NCBI GenBank assembly: GCA_937930625.1
Contig: CALHBW010000554.1
Location: 1 to 11,371, forward strand
Source: an uncultured Saprospiraceae bacterium
GTDB lineage: Bacteria > Bacteroidota > Bacteroidia > Chitinophagales > Saprospiraceae
Reading direction: 5' to 3'
DNA: 11,371 nucleotides
Within the stretch, counting starts at the first letter, position 1. The number at the start of each line of letters is the position of its first letter. Position numbers and translations under genes: made by a program. The notes below the pieces were generated by a model. It ran no database searches, was not told the origin of the DNA, and was given only the letters and a program-made list of their open reading frames with translations. Positions 1-6,836 of this stretch are shown here, piece after piece.

Positions 1-37
1 GTCCGTGCTTTGCTTGACTGCGGACAAGAATGTCCGC
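1..37. repeat. Partial REPIN-like inverted repeat, copy 1 (left arm cut by window edge)
   Basis: Positions 20-37 form a 7-bp stem (GCGGACA / TGTCCGC) around an AGAA loop. Positions 1-5 (GTCCG) look like the tail of a matching left arm cut off by the window start. The stretch aligns with the complete element at 5834-5893: both share the ctttgc spacer core and the AATGTC hairpin side. Where this copy has CGGAC/GTCCG the other has CAGAC/GTCTG, so the stem pairing is kept although the bases differ. The hairpin ends 15 bases before the start codon of the carboxypeptidase gene. A one-base length difference in the spacer between the two copies argues that the repeat is not coding. Confidence 0.7.
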
Positions 38-52
38 CTTACATTAAACGAT

Positions 53-2665
53 ATGAAGAAACCAATACTTACGCTTTTTTTCGCTTGTTTCATCGCGATA
101 ATTTACGCGCAAATCCCCCTCTCCTACTACCTCTCCGAAGACACGAAATACGACCCCGCCATTCCGACACCCGAACAAGTATTTGGTTGGCAAATCGGAA
201 AATGGCATGTCAGTCACGACAAAATTGTCATGTATATGCAGGTACTCGCTGCCGCATCTGACCGTGTGACGGTAGAAGAATATGCCCGAAGCTACGAAGA
301 CAGACCGCTGCTATTGGCGACGATTACGACTCCGGCAAATCATAAAAATATCGACCAAATCAAAGCTGACCACGTCGCGCTTACCGACCCGTCGAAATCT
401 AAGTCGCTGAAAACCAAAGATATGCCTGTGGTCGTTTATCAAGGCTACAGTGTACATGGCAATGAGCCGAGCGGAGGAAATGCTTCACTGCTGTACGCTT
501 ATCATTTGGCAGCGGCACAGGGCAAAGAGATTGAAGAAGCCCTACAAAACACCATCGTACTACTCGACCCTTGCTATAATCCTGACGGGTTTAATCGCTT
601 TGCTTCGTGGGTCAATTCGCATAAAAGCAAGCACCCGAATCCAAGCACAGACACGCGAGAACACAACGAGAGTTGGCCTCGTGGACGCACGAATCATTAT
701 TGGTTTGATTTGAATCGTGATTGGTTGTTGGTGCAGCATCCGGAGAGTCGCGGACGTATTGCGAAATTTCAGGAGTGGAAGCCCAATATCCTCACTGACC
801 ATCATGAAATGGGCAGAAACAGCACTTTCTTTTTCCAACCCGGCATCCCTTCTCGCACCAATCCATTGACGCCGCCCAAGAATCAAGAATTAACCGGAAA
901 AATAGCGGCTTATCATGCCAAAGCATTGGATGAAATTGGCTCGTTGTACTACAACAAAGAATCATTCGATGATTTTTATTATGGTAAAGGTTCGACTTAT
1001 CCTGACGCACAGGGTTGTATTGGTATTTTGTTTGAACAAGCGAGTTCGCGCGGACATTTACAGGAGAGTGTAAATGGAGATTTATCATTTCCCTTTACGG
1101 TCAAAAATCAATTGACGACTTCGCTTTCTACGTTTGAAGCAGCACAGAATCTACGTACCGAATTGCTTGATTTTCAACGAGATTTCTACAAATCAGGTAT
1201 TGACCAAGTAAAATCTTCCCGAACAAAAGCGTATATTTTTGGAGATGAATATGATGAAAATCGCACCCAACATTTGATAGATTTAATTAGTCGGCATGAT
1301 ATAGAAATCTACGAGAATGATACCGACATTCAGCAAGGTGGATATACCTTCCGAAAAGGAAAATCCTACATTATACCGACTGCACAACGACAAGCACGAT
1401 TGGTGGAAGCAATGTTTGAGCAGCGAACAACTTTTACCGATAGTCTTTTTTATGATATTTCAGCATGGACGTTACCATTGGCTTTCAATATACCGCATGA
1501 AAAATTATTAAATATTAATTTTTCAAATAAAAATTTAATAAAAAAACCTACATTTGCCAAAAAAGAAATCATTGGAGGTAAAAGTGATTATGCGTATTTG
1601 ATGGATTGGAATGATTATCATGCGCCGCGTGTGTTGGGGCAATTATTGGAGAAGGGATTGAAAGCAAAAGTAGCTACGAAGCCTTGTGAGGCAATGTGCA
1701 AAAGTGGCACGGCGTACAAATTTGACTACGGAACAATTATGATTCCTACCAATCAGGAGTTGATGAGTTCCGACAAATTATACGCACTACTATCGCAACT
1801 TTCTAACGAAAACGGTGTACCTATATATGGTATTGCAACAGGTCTGGCGAGCGCAGGAATCGACATGGGAAGTCCGAGTTTTTCAGCTTTGCGTGCGCCG
1901 GAAGCCCTGCTACTTGTAGGTGACGGATTAAACTCTTATGATGCCGGAGAGGTTTGGCATTTGTTGGACGAGCGTTTTGATATGCCACTCACAGTGGTGG
2001 ATATAAAACGTGCTAAGTCCTTGAATATGAGTGACTACAAAACGCTCATTATGACTGACGGCAACTACTCCTCACTGTCTGAGGCTGCGGTGCGCGATTG
2101 GGTGACGGGTGGCGGTACAGTCATTGCGATGAAAGGTGCGAACAGATGGCTCAAAAGTCATGGTTTGAGTGGTGTACAATTCAAAGCCTCCACAAAACCC
2201 AAACGCAAACGCCCCTACGCCGACCTTTCCAATATCAACGGCGCACAATACATCGGTGGCAATATTGTGGAGGCTAGGCTTGACCTCACGCATCCACTTG
2301 GTTACGGGTACACACGCAGCGAACTACCCGTTTTCCGTCGTGGCACATTATTTTTTGCCCAACCTAAAAACACCTATGCTGCTCCTCTATCCTACACTTC
2401 TAATCCGCTGATGGCGGGTTACATTTCAAAAGAAAATTTACGAACGGCGGGCAATGCAGCCGCAGCCGTAATCACGCGTGTCGGTGACGGGCGTGTCATC
2501 AGTTTGTCGGATAATCCGAATTTCCGCGCCTTTTGGTATGGAACGAACAAACTATTTTTAAATGCCATCTTCTTTGGACATACTATTGACAGCGGAGCTA
2601 CCGAATCTGTTGGTAAGCCCGTAGAGGAAGTGGATGAGGCATTGGAACACGGACATAAACATTAA
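53..2665 (+). CDS. Secreted M14-family zinc carboxypeptidase
   Basis: The product is an exported zinc peptidase of the M14 (carboxypeptidase A-like) superfamily, expected to trim peptides outside the cytoplasm; its substrate cannot be read from the sequence. Numbering from the ATG at 53 (870 residues), residues 1-19 are a signal peptide ending IYA before Q20. Catalytic features are H135 and E138 in SVHGNEPSG (zinc), NPDG at 176-179, N221-R222 in DLNRDW (substrate binding), the DHHEMG motif at 249-254 (third zinc histidine) and E328 in LFEQASSRG, the likely general base. All key residues are present, so it should be active. Residues about 610-700 look like the class I glutamine-amidotransferase-like fold often found at the C-terminal side of these large Bacteroidota M14 proteins; this is a weaker call. 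The end is His-rich (HGHKH), and no T9SS sorting domain is visible. An upstream in-frame GTG at 5 was rejected because it would translate the hairpin repeat and bury the signal peptide. The upstream region is cut by the window edge. Confidence 0.93.
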   Translation: MKKPILTLFFACFIAIIYAQIPLSYYLSEDTKYDPAIPTPEQVFGWQIGKWHVSHDKIVMYMQVLAAASDRVTVEEYARSYEDRPLLLATITTPANHKNIDQIKADHVALTDPSKSKSLKTKDMPVVVYQGYSVHGNEPSGGNASLLYAYHLAAAQGKEIEEALQNTIVLLDPCYNPDGFNRFASWVNSHKSKHPNPSTDTREHNESWPRGRTNHYWFDLNRDWLLVQHPESRGRIAKFQEWKPNILTDHHEMGRNSTFFFQPGIPSRTNPLTPPKNQELTGKIAAYHAKALDEIGSLYYNKESFDDFYYGKGSTYPDAQGCIGILFEQASSRGHLQESVNGDLSFPFTVKNQLTTSLSTFEAAQNLRTELLDFQRDFYKSGIDQVKSSRTKAYIFGDEYDENRTQHLIDLISRHDIEIYENDTDIQQGGYTFRKGKSYIIPTAQRQARLVEAMFEQRTTFTDSLFYDISAWTLPLAFNIPHEKLLNINFSNKNLIKKPTFAKKEIIGGKSDYAYLMDWNDYHAPRVLGQLLEKGLKAKVATKPCEAMCKSGTAYKFDYGTIMIPTNQELMSSDKLYALLSQLSNENGVPIYGIATGLASAGIDMGSPSFSALRAPEALLLVGDGLNSYDAGEVWHLLDERFDMPLTVVDIKRAKSLNMSDYKTLIMTDGNYSSLSEAAVRDWVTGGGTVIAMKGANRWLKSHGLSGVQFKASTKPKRKRPYADLSNINGAQYIGGNIVEARLDLTHPLGYGYTRSELPVFRRGTLFFAQPKNTYAAPLSYTSNPLMAGYISKENLRTAGNAAAAVITRVGDGRVISLSDNPNFRAFWYGTNKLFLNAIFFGHTIDSGATESVGKPVEEVDEALEHGHKH

Positions 2666-2798
2666 ACGTGCTGATGTGCTGATGTGCTGATGTGCTGACG
2701 TATTATAATGTTGTTGTGTTAGTGTGTTATCGTTTGATACAATAAGACAATAACACAAAAATACGTCAGCATATCAGCACATCAGCACATCAACACGT
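2666..2798. repeat. 133-base near-perfect hairpin built from GTGCTGAT units
   Basis: The left arm (2666-2704) and right arm (2760-2798) are reverse complements over 39 bases with two differences: C2671 opposite A2793, and G2692 opposite T2772, which would be a G-U pair in RNA. An inner pair of arms (2714-2732 and 2740-2758) matches at 16 of 19 positions, leaving a 7-base loop (tttgata). The left arm contains four tandem 8-base units GTGCTGAT (2668-2699, the last ending C); the right arm carries the complementary ATCAGCAC units. The element begins directly after the TAA of the carboxypeptidase gene and ends 7 bases before the ATG of the kinase gene, so it fills 133 of the 140 bases between them. 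There is no T-tract after the stem, so it is not a classical intrinsic terminator, although a hairpin of this size in RNA could affect read-through or translation of the kinase. Confidence 0.92.
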
Positions 2799-2805
2799 AG
2801 AAACC

Positions 2806-5800
2806 ATGCAACGCTTTACATTTATATTAATTATTCTTCAACTGATTGGTTTTCAGGTGAGTGCGTTTCAACAGCCGGTACAATCGGTGAAACATCTCTC
2901 ATTGGAAAATGGGCTGTTGTCGTCCACTATCAATGTCATTGAACAGGACTCATCAGGATATATATGGTTTGGGACGAATGTTGGATTGACGCGCTACGAT
3001 GGTTATCGTTTCAAAAATTATACGGTATCAGACGGGCTTCCGGGTAACGGAGTGAGTAACTTGGAATACGACAAACAAGGACGTTTGTGGATAATGACAC
3101 AAGGCGAATTGTGTTATTTTTTTGAAGGAGAATTTTACTATCACAACAAAGCACTGCCGGAACAACCGGAAAACGCTCAAATAACTTCATTCACTATCTC
3201 GCAAAATGGTCATCTTTGGTTTACAACGAAAGAAAAATTAATTGCTTTAGACAGTACTTTGAATAAGGTAGTTTGGACTTCTGATAGTATCACAAATATG
3301 CCTTTTAATAACCCTAAAATTCAATTTGAAGATAATAAAGGAATGTTATGGATACATGATGATGATAATTATATGTTGAAAATTGCGGGAGAAGAAGTTG
3401 TATTAGTTCCGCTTAAATTTTCTTCCCCTGCCAATAAGTTCATTCGAGCTGCTTGTATTGATGATAAAATTTTTTATACCAATGGACAAAATTTGATTCA
3501 ATTGAATCAAAACAACGCGAGTATTAGAAAATTACCCGGAGATGAAGGGTATTATCTGGACAATATTCAAGAAACAATTGTCCGCTCACCCAATGGACAG
3601 ATTGTCCAATCTGACTTGCCTTTTCTCACGAAAGACAGTAAAAACAGGGTTTGGACTGCCGAAGCAGGCAGCGGATTTGTCATTTTAGATTCGCTCAAAA
3701 ACAAGATGCCCAAATTACCCGGAGGTATTATCGCATCGGATATGTTCGAGGATATGTCGGGCAATCTATGGTTCGCCACGCGCAATCAAGGCGTTTATTT
3801 TTTGGATGCGTCCACACATTCCGCAGCGAATAGTATTCATCTGTTTTTAGACAAAAAATCAATCACAAACATATGTTCCTCAGACAATTATACCTATATC
3901 ATTTCCAACGACACCTTATATCGTTTTCACGAAAACCAAGATAGCTTTTATCTCCAAGAGGATGTTCCCGGCGGTATAAATGCTATTACATTTCTCAACG
4001 AAGAAGATATTTTATTGAGTTATAAAAATAAAATATTACAATACAATGGCAGTATCCAAAGTGAATATGACATTCAAGGCATATCGGTTATGGCGGCATC
4101 AAATGATATGCTGTATTACGGCGTGGGTACACAACTCAGACAAACAACTTTTGACAATTTGCACGACCCATCTCGTTACAAATCTATCTTAAATCGCCTT
4201 GTTACCTGTATTTTTATAGACCAAAAAGGACAGAAATGGATAGGTACAGAAGAAGGTTTGTATAAATATACAAGTAGTAACAATAAAAACAAGTTAGATA
4301 TTATTTTTGTGAACAGCATTTCAGACATCGGGCAGATCGACGGCACAATATGGGTAGCTACCAAAGATGCCGGCGTACTTGGACTCAGAGAAGGCGAAGA
4401 GCAAATCATTCGTATCAATACAGATAATTATCTCAGTCATAATTACTGCACAGGACTCGTTGCAGAGGATAGTATTCTCTGGGTAGCTACCGGTACGAGT
4501 GTCCACAAAATTGCAAATATTGACTTTGAAAAAGAACAATACTACCTAAGCTCTTTATCAAAAAGAGATGTATCTCAAATCGCTGATATTCAGTCTATTG
4601 ATGTCAACAACAATTATGTATTTATAGGCACTAAAGATGGTTTAATCCAAATTGATAAGCAATATTTTGCAAGAAACTACGAAGCAAGTAAAATACTGAT
4701 TACCGATATTTTTCAAGGAGATAATAAACCTATATTACTCAAGGATTTGGTAGAACTTAGCTACAAAAACAATGGCATACGTATCAATTATGCAGCCATC
4801 AATTATGCCCAACAAAATAATATTGTATATCGCTACAGAATGAAAGGTGCAGACGAAGGATGGATAAAAACAAAGGATGTTGCTACGCCCATTTATCTAC
4901 TCCAACCCGGCAACTATACCTTTGAGGTACAGGCACTTGGAGGGGCATGGAAGAGTTCATCCAAAGCTGCAAAAATAGATATTCATGTTTCTCCTCCCTT
5001 CACACAGACCACAGGTTTTCGATTGCTTATGGCTTTTTTGGGAGCAGTGATTCTTATATCGCTATACCGCATATATGATGATGACAGACAAAAAACAAGG
5101 CTCAAAGAAGTCGTTGCACAAAAAACTGCCGACCTCAAAGAAAATGTTAATCAACTGGAGCGCACCAACCACGAATTAGAAGAATTTAATTATGTAGTAG
5201 CACATGACCTCAAAGCTCCTCTGCGTTCTATATACAGCTTTTCGCAACTCCTCAAACGAACAGATGGCGAAAATATCAGTACTTCAGGAAAAGATTATGT
5301 AAATTTTATCCAACAAAGCGCATTACGCCTCCAAGAGACTATTGAAGACCTACTATCATTTTCGAGTATTGATAAAACAGAAAGTGCTGAAATCGAAGTC
5401 AATCTCAATGAGGTATTGGATAGTGCATTAGATAATTTGCAAGGCACTATTGAAGTTCAAAATGTCGAGATTCAACGTAAAGACCTCCCTACCCTACTTG
5501 CTAATCCTGCACATATGCTTCAGGTTTTTCAGAATTTAATCGGCAACGGCATCAAATATCAACCCGAAGATAATCAACCGATTATCAGTATTGAATGTGT
5601 GTCCAAAGGGAATGAATGGCTATTTTCTGTGAAAGATAACGGTATCGGTATTGACAAACAATACGAGGATAAAGTATTCAGAATATTCCAACGCCTTCAT
5701 AGTGTAGAGCAATATTCCGGCACAGGTATCGGTTTGCCCATCGTCAAAAAAATCATCGAATCGAATGGTGGCAAAATCTGGTTTGAATCCGAACTTGGCA

Positions 5801-5838
5801 AAGAAACTACCTTCTTTTTTACATTACCCAAAACGTAA
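2806..5838 (+). CDS. Hybrid-propeller sensor histidine kinase (propeller, Y_Y_Y, HisKA, HATPase)
   Basis: This is a membrane sensor kinase that would bind a ligand in the periplasm, autophosphorylate on a cytoplasmic histidine and pass phosphate to a separate response regulator. The 1010 residues run as follows. A signal peptide covers about 1-20. Regulator-propeller repeats follow with W-F/I/V-G/A-T type strands near 53, 94, 137, 180, 282, 321, 477, 515, 558 and 605. A Y_Y_Y domain lies at about 648-728 (RYRMKGADEGW, then PGNYTFEVQA). One membrane helix is at about 738-755, followed by a linker helix at 760-795. The HisKA H-box EFNYVVAHDLKAPL has phosphoacceptor H800. The ATPase domain has an N-box near 908-918, G1 DNGIGID at 944-950, an F-box at 957-964 and G2 GTGIGLPIV at 972-980. 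All catalytic boxes are intact. Unlike the classic Bacteroides hybrid two-component systems it stops after the ATPase and has no receiver or AraC domain. The ligand is unknown; in related proteins it is often a glycan fragment. Confidence 0.95.
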   Translation: MQRFTFILIILQLIGFQVSAFQQPVQSVKHLSLENGLLSSTINVIEQDSSGYIWFGTNVGLTRYDGYRFKNYTVSDGLPGNGVSNLEYDKQGRLWIMTQGELCYFFEGEFYYHNKALPEQPENAQITSFTISQNGHLWFTTKEKLIALDSTLNKVVWTSDSITNMPFNNPKIQFEDNKGMLWIHDDDNYMLKIAGEEVVLVPLKFSSPANKFIRAACIDDKIFYTNGQNLIQLNQNNASIRKLPGDEGYYLDNIQETIVRSPNGQIVQSDLPFLTKDSKNRVWTAEAGSGFVILDSLKNKMPKLPGGIIASDMFEDMSGNLWFATRNQGVYFLDASTHSAANSIHLFLDKKSITNICSSDNYTYIISNDTLYRFHENQDSFYLQEDVPGGINAITFLNEEDILLSYKNKILQYNGSIQSEYDIQGISVMAASNDMLYYGVGTQLRQTTFDNLHDPSRYKSILNRLVTCIFIDQKGQKWIGTEEGLYKYTSSNNKNKLDIIFVNSISDIGQIDGTIWVATKDAGVLGLREGEEQIIRINTDNYLSHNYCTGLVAEDSILWVATGTSVHKIANIDFEKEQYYLSSLSKRDVSQIADIQSIDVNNNYVFIGTKDGLIQIDKQYFARNYEASKILITDIFQGDNKPILLKDLVELSYKNNGIRINYAAINYAQQNNIVYRYRMKGADEGWIKTKDVATPIYLLQPGNYTFEVQALGGAWKSSSKAAKIDIHVSPPFTQTTGFRLLMAFLGAVILISLYRIYDDDRQKTRLKEVVAQKTADLKENVNQLERTNHELEEFNYVVAHDLKAPLRSIYSFSQLLKRTDGENISTSGKDYVNFIQQSALRLQETIEDLLSFSSIDKTESAEIEVNLNEVLDSALDNLQGTIEVQNVEIQRKDLPTLLANPAHMLQVFQNLIGNGIKYQPEDNQPIISIECVSKGNEWLFSVKDNGIGIDKQYEDKVFRIFQRLHSVEQYSGTGIGLPIVKKIIESNGGKIWFESELGKETTFFFTLPKT

Positions 5839-5893
5839 CACAGACATTCTTGTCTGTACTTTGCGTGGCACAGACAGGAATGTCTGTGTTACG
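5834..5893. repeat. REPIN-like inverted repeat, complete copy
   Basis: Two 24-base arms (5834-5857 and 5870-5893) are reverse complements with one mismatch and flank a 12-base spacer (actttgcgtggc). Each arm is also a small palindrome: CAGACA-TTCT-TGTCTG on the left and CAGACA-GGAA-TGTCTG on the right. The DNA or RNA could therefore fold as one long hairpin or as two small ones. The TAA stop codon of the kinase gene (5836-5838) lies inside the left arm, and the right arm ends 16 bases before the sulfotransferase ATG. A diverged relative sits at 1-37. The plan of two inverted mini-hairpins with a short spacer matches REP doublets (REPINs). No T-tract follows, so a simple terminator is unlikely. 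Confidence 0.88.
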
Positions 5894-5909
5894 AAATCAA
5901 AAATCAAAA

Positions 5910-6803
5910 ATGAGAAACATTCTCGTAACAGGCTCACATCGCTCCGGCTCTACTTGGACGGGGATGGTTTTGGCATCGGGCGGAGAGGTCTTGTATATTC
6001 AAGAGCCGTTTAATGTTTTGCATAAAAAACGTTACGAGACGCCCGTTGAATATTGGTTTGAATACATTGATGATGAGGATAGCCCCGCGCGTCAGGCTGC
6101 TTTCAAACGATACCTTCATCGCTTCACCGATTTTGATTTTTCCCGCTTAAAAGAAGATTTAAACATCACGAAAAACATCACGAAATATCCGCGTACTATT
6201 TACGGTGCATTTCGTAAAAATCGCGTTCCACGTAAATTGATTAAAGACCCACTCGCGCTATTTTCGGCAGAATGGTTGGCAGCACATTTTGATATGGATG
6301 TTGTGGTATTGGTGCGTCATCCGGCAGCATTTGCGGAGAGTATTCAGGCGAGAGATATGCGGCATGATTTCAGTCATTTTTTGGAACAGGAAACGTTGAT
6401 GCAAAAACACCTTGCTCCATTTCGTGCTGATATTGAGGATTTTATACAAAATCCAACACGACAAGCCGATATTCTCGAACACGCGACTTTATTGTGGAAT
6501 ATCATTCATCATCAAATTTTGTATTATAAAGAAAAATACCCGAATTGGATATTTGTGCGTCACGAAGACCTCTCTCGCGAACCCTTCGAAACCTTCGGAA
6601 AGCTATTCGATGATTTGAATTTAAATTTCAATGAAAAAGCAAAAAAATACCTGCAAGACAGCACACAATCCAACGAAAACAGCCGATTGAAACGTCAATC
6701 GGCTGCAAATATTTTTAAATGGAAAAAAAATCTCACCCCACAACAACAACAATTTATTTACGATAAAACACAACACATTTCAAAGCATTTTTATACCCCG
6801 TAG
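5910..6803 (+). CDS. Sulfotransferase-family protein
   Basis: The product is predicted to transfer sulfate from PAPS (3'-phosphoadenosine-5'-phosphosulfate) to an acceptor, acting in the cytoplasm since no signal peptide or membrane segment is visible. The 297 residues show the 5'-phosphosulfate-binding loop TGSHRSGSTW at 7-16, a KDPLALFSAEWLA segment at 112-124, and the 3'-phosphate-binding segment VVVLVRHPAAFAES at 131-144 with R136 and S144. A C-terminal stretch with W271 followed by KKNL resembles the closing region of the family. Length is normal for a single-domain sulfotransferase. The acceptor (polysaccharide, lipid or other) cannot be told from sequence, and no glycan-synthesis genes flank it. 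I chose the ATG at 5910 because the longer frame from the TTG at 5850 would translate the palindromic repeat, while the P-loop strand starts right after this ATG. The preceding bases are A-rich (aaatcaaaaatcaaaa), as is common for Bacteroidota starts. The stop codon TAG lies inside the palindrome at 6800-6827. Confidence 0.85.
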   Translation: MRNILVTGSHRSGSTWTGMVLASGGEVLYIQEPFNVLHKKRYETPVEYWFEYIDDEDSPARQAAFKRYLHRFTDFDFSRLKEDLNITKNITKYPRTIYGAFRKNRVPRKLIKDPLALFSAEWLAAHFDMDVVVLVRHPAAFAESIQARDMRHDFSHFLEQETLMQKHLAPFRADIEDFIQNPTRQADILEHATLLWNIIHHQILYYKEKYPNWIFVRHEDLSREPFETFGKLFDDLNLNFNEKAKKYLQDSTQSNENSRLKRQSAANIFKWKKNLTPQQQQFIYDKTQHISKHFYTP

Positions 6804-6827
6804 AGACGCGATTAATCGCGTCTCTAC
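6800..6827. repeat. Perfect 28-base palindrome between convergent genes
   Basis: GTAGAGACGCGATT is followed immediately by its exact reverse complement AATCGCGTCTCTAC, giving 28 bases with perfect two-fold symmetry and no spacer. It holds the TAG stop of the sulfotransferase gene (6801-6803) and ends 9 bases before the last base of the TAA stop of the opposing lysyl-oxidase-like gene. It takes up most of the 33-base gap between these convergent genes. Neither side has a T-tract, so bidirectional intrinsic termination is possible but not shown. I recall very similar TAGAGACGCG palindromes as dispersed repeats in other bacteria, so this is probably a member of a repeat family. Confidence 0.9.
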
Positions 6828-6836
6828 CACGATATA

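Noticed and set aside
5..52. Upstream GTG start extending the carboxypeptidase by 16 residues
   Set aside because: The extra residues come from translating the hairpin repeat and would place a charged stretch before the signal peptide; the ATG at 53 gives a normal signal peptide.
2558..2758. Minus-strand 66-residue reading frame over the peptidase end and the hairpin
   Set aside because: It is antisense to a confident gene and its N-terminal part is just the translated repeat; no start signal or domain is seen.
2668..2796. CRISPR-like array from repeated GTGCTGAT units
   Set aside because: The units are only 8 bases, directly adjacent with no spacers, and mirrored in the second arm, which makes it a hairpin of tandem repeats.
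5850..5909. TTG start extending the sulfotransferase by 20 residues
   Set aside because: This part is the palindromic repeat. The related copy at 1-37 differs by a one-base indel, so the frame is not conserved, and the family fold starts right at the ATG at 5910.
6800..6827. Bidirectional Rho-independent terminator
   Set aside because: The stem is perfect, but there is no loop and no T-tract on either side, so it is annotated as a palindromic repeat only.
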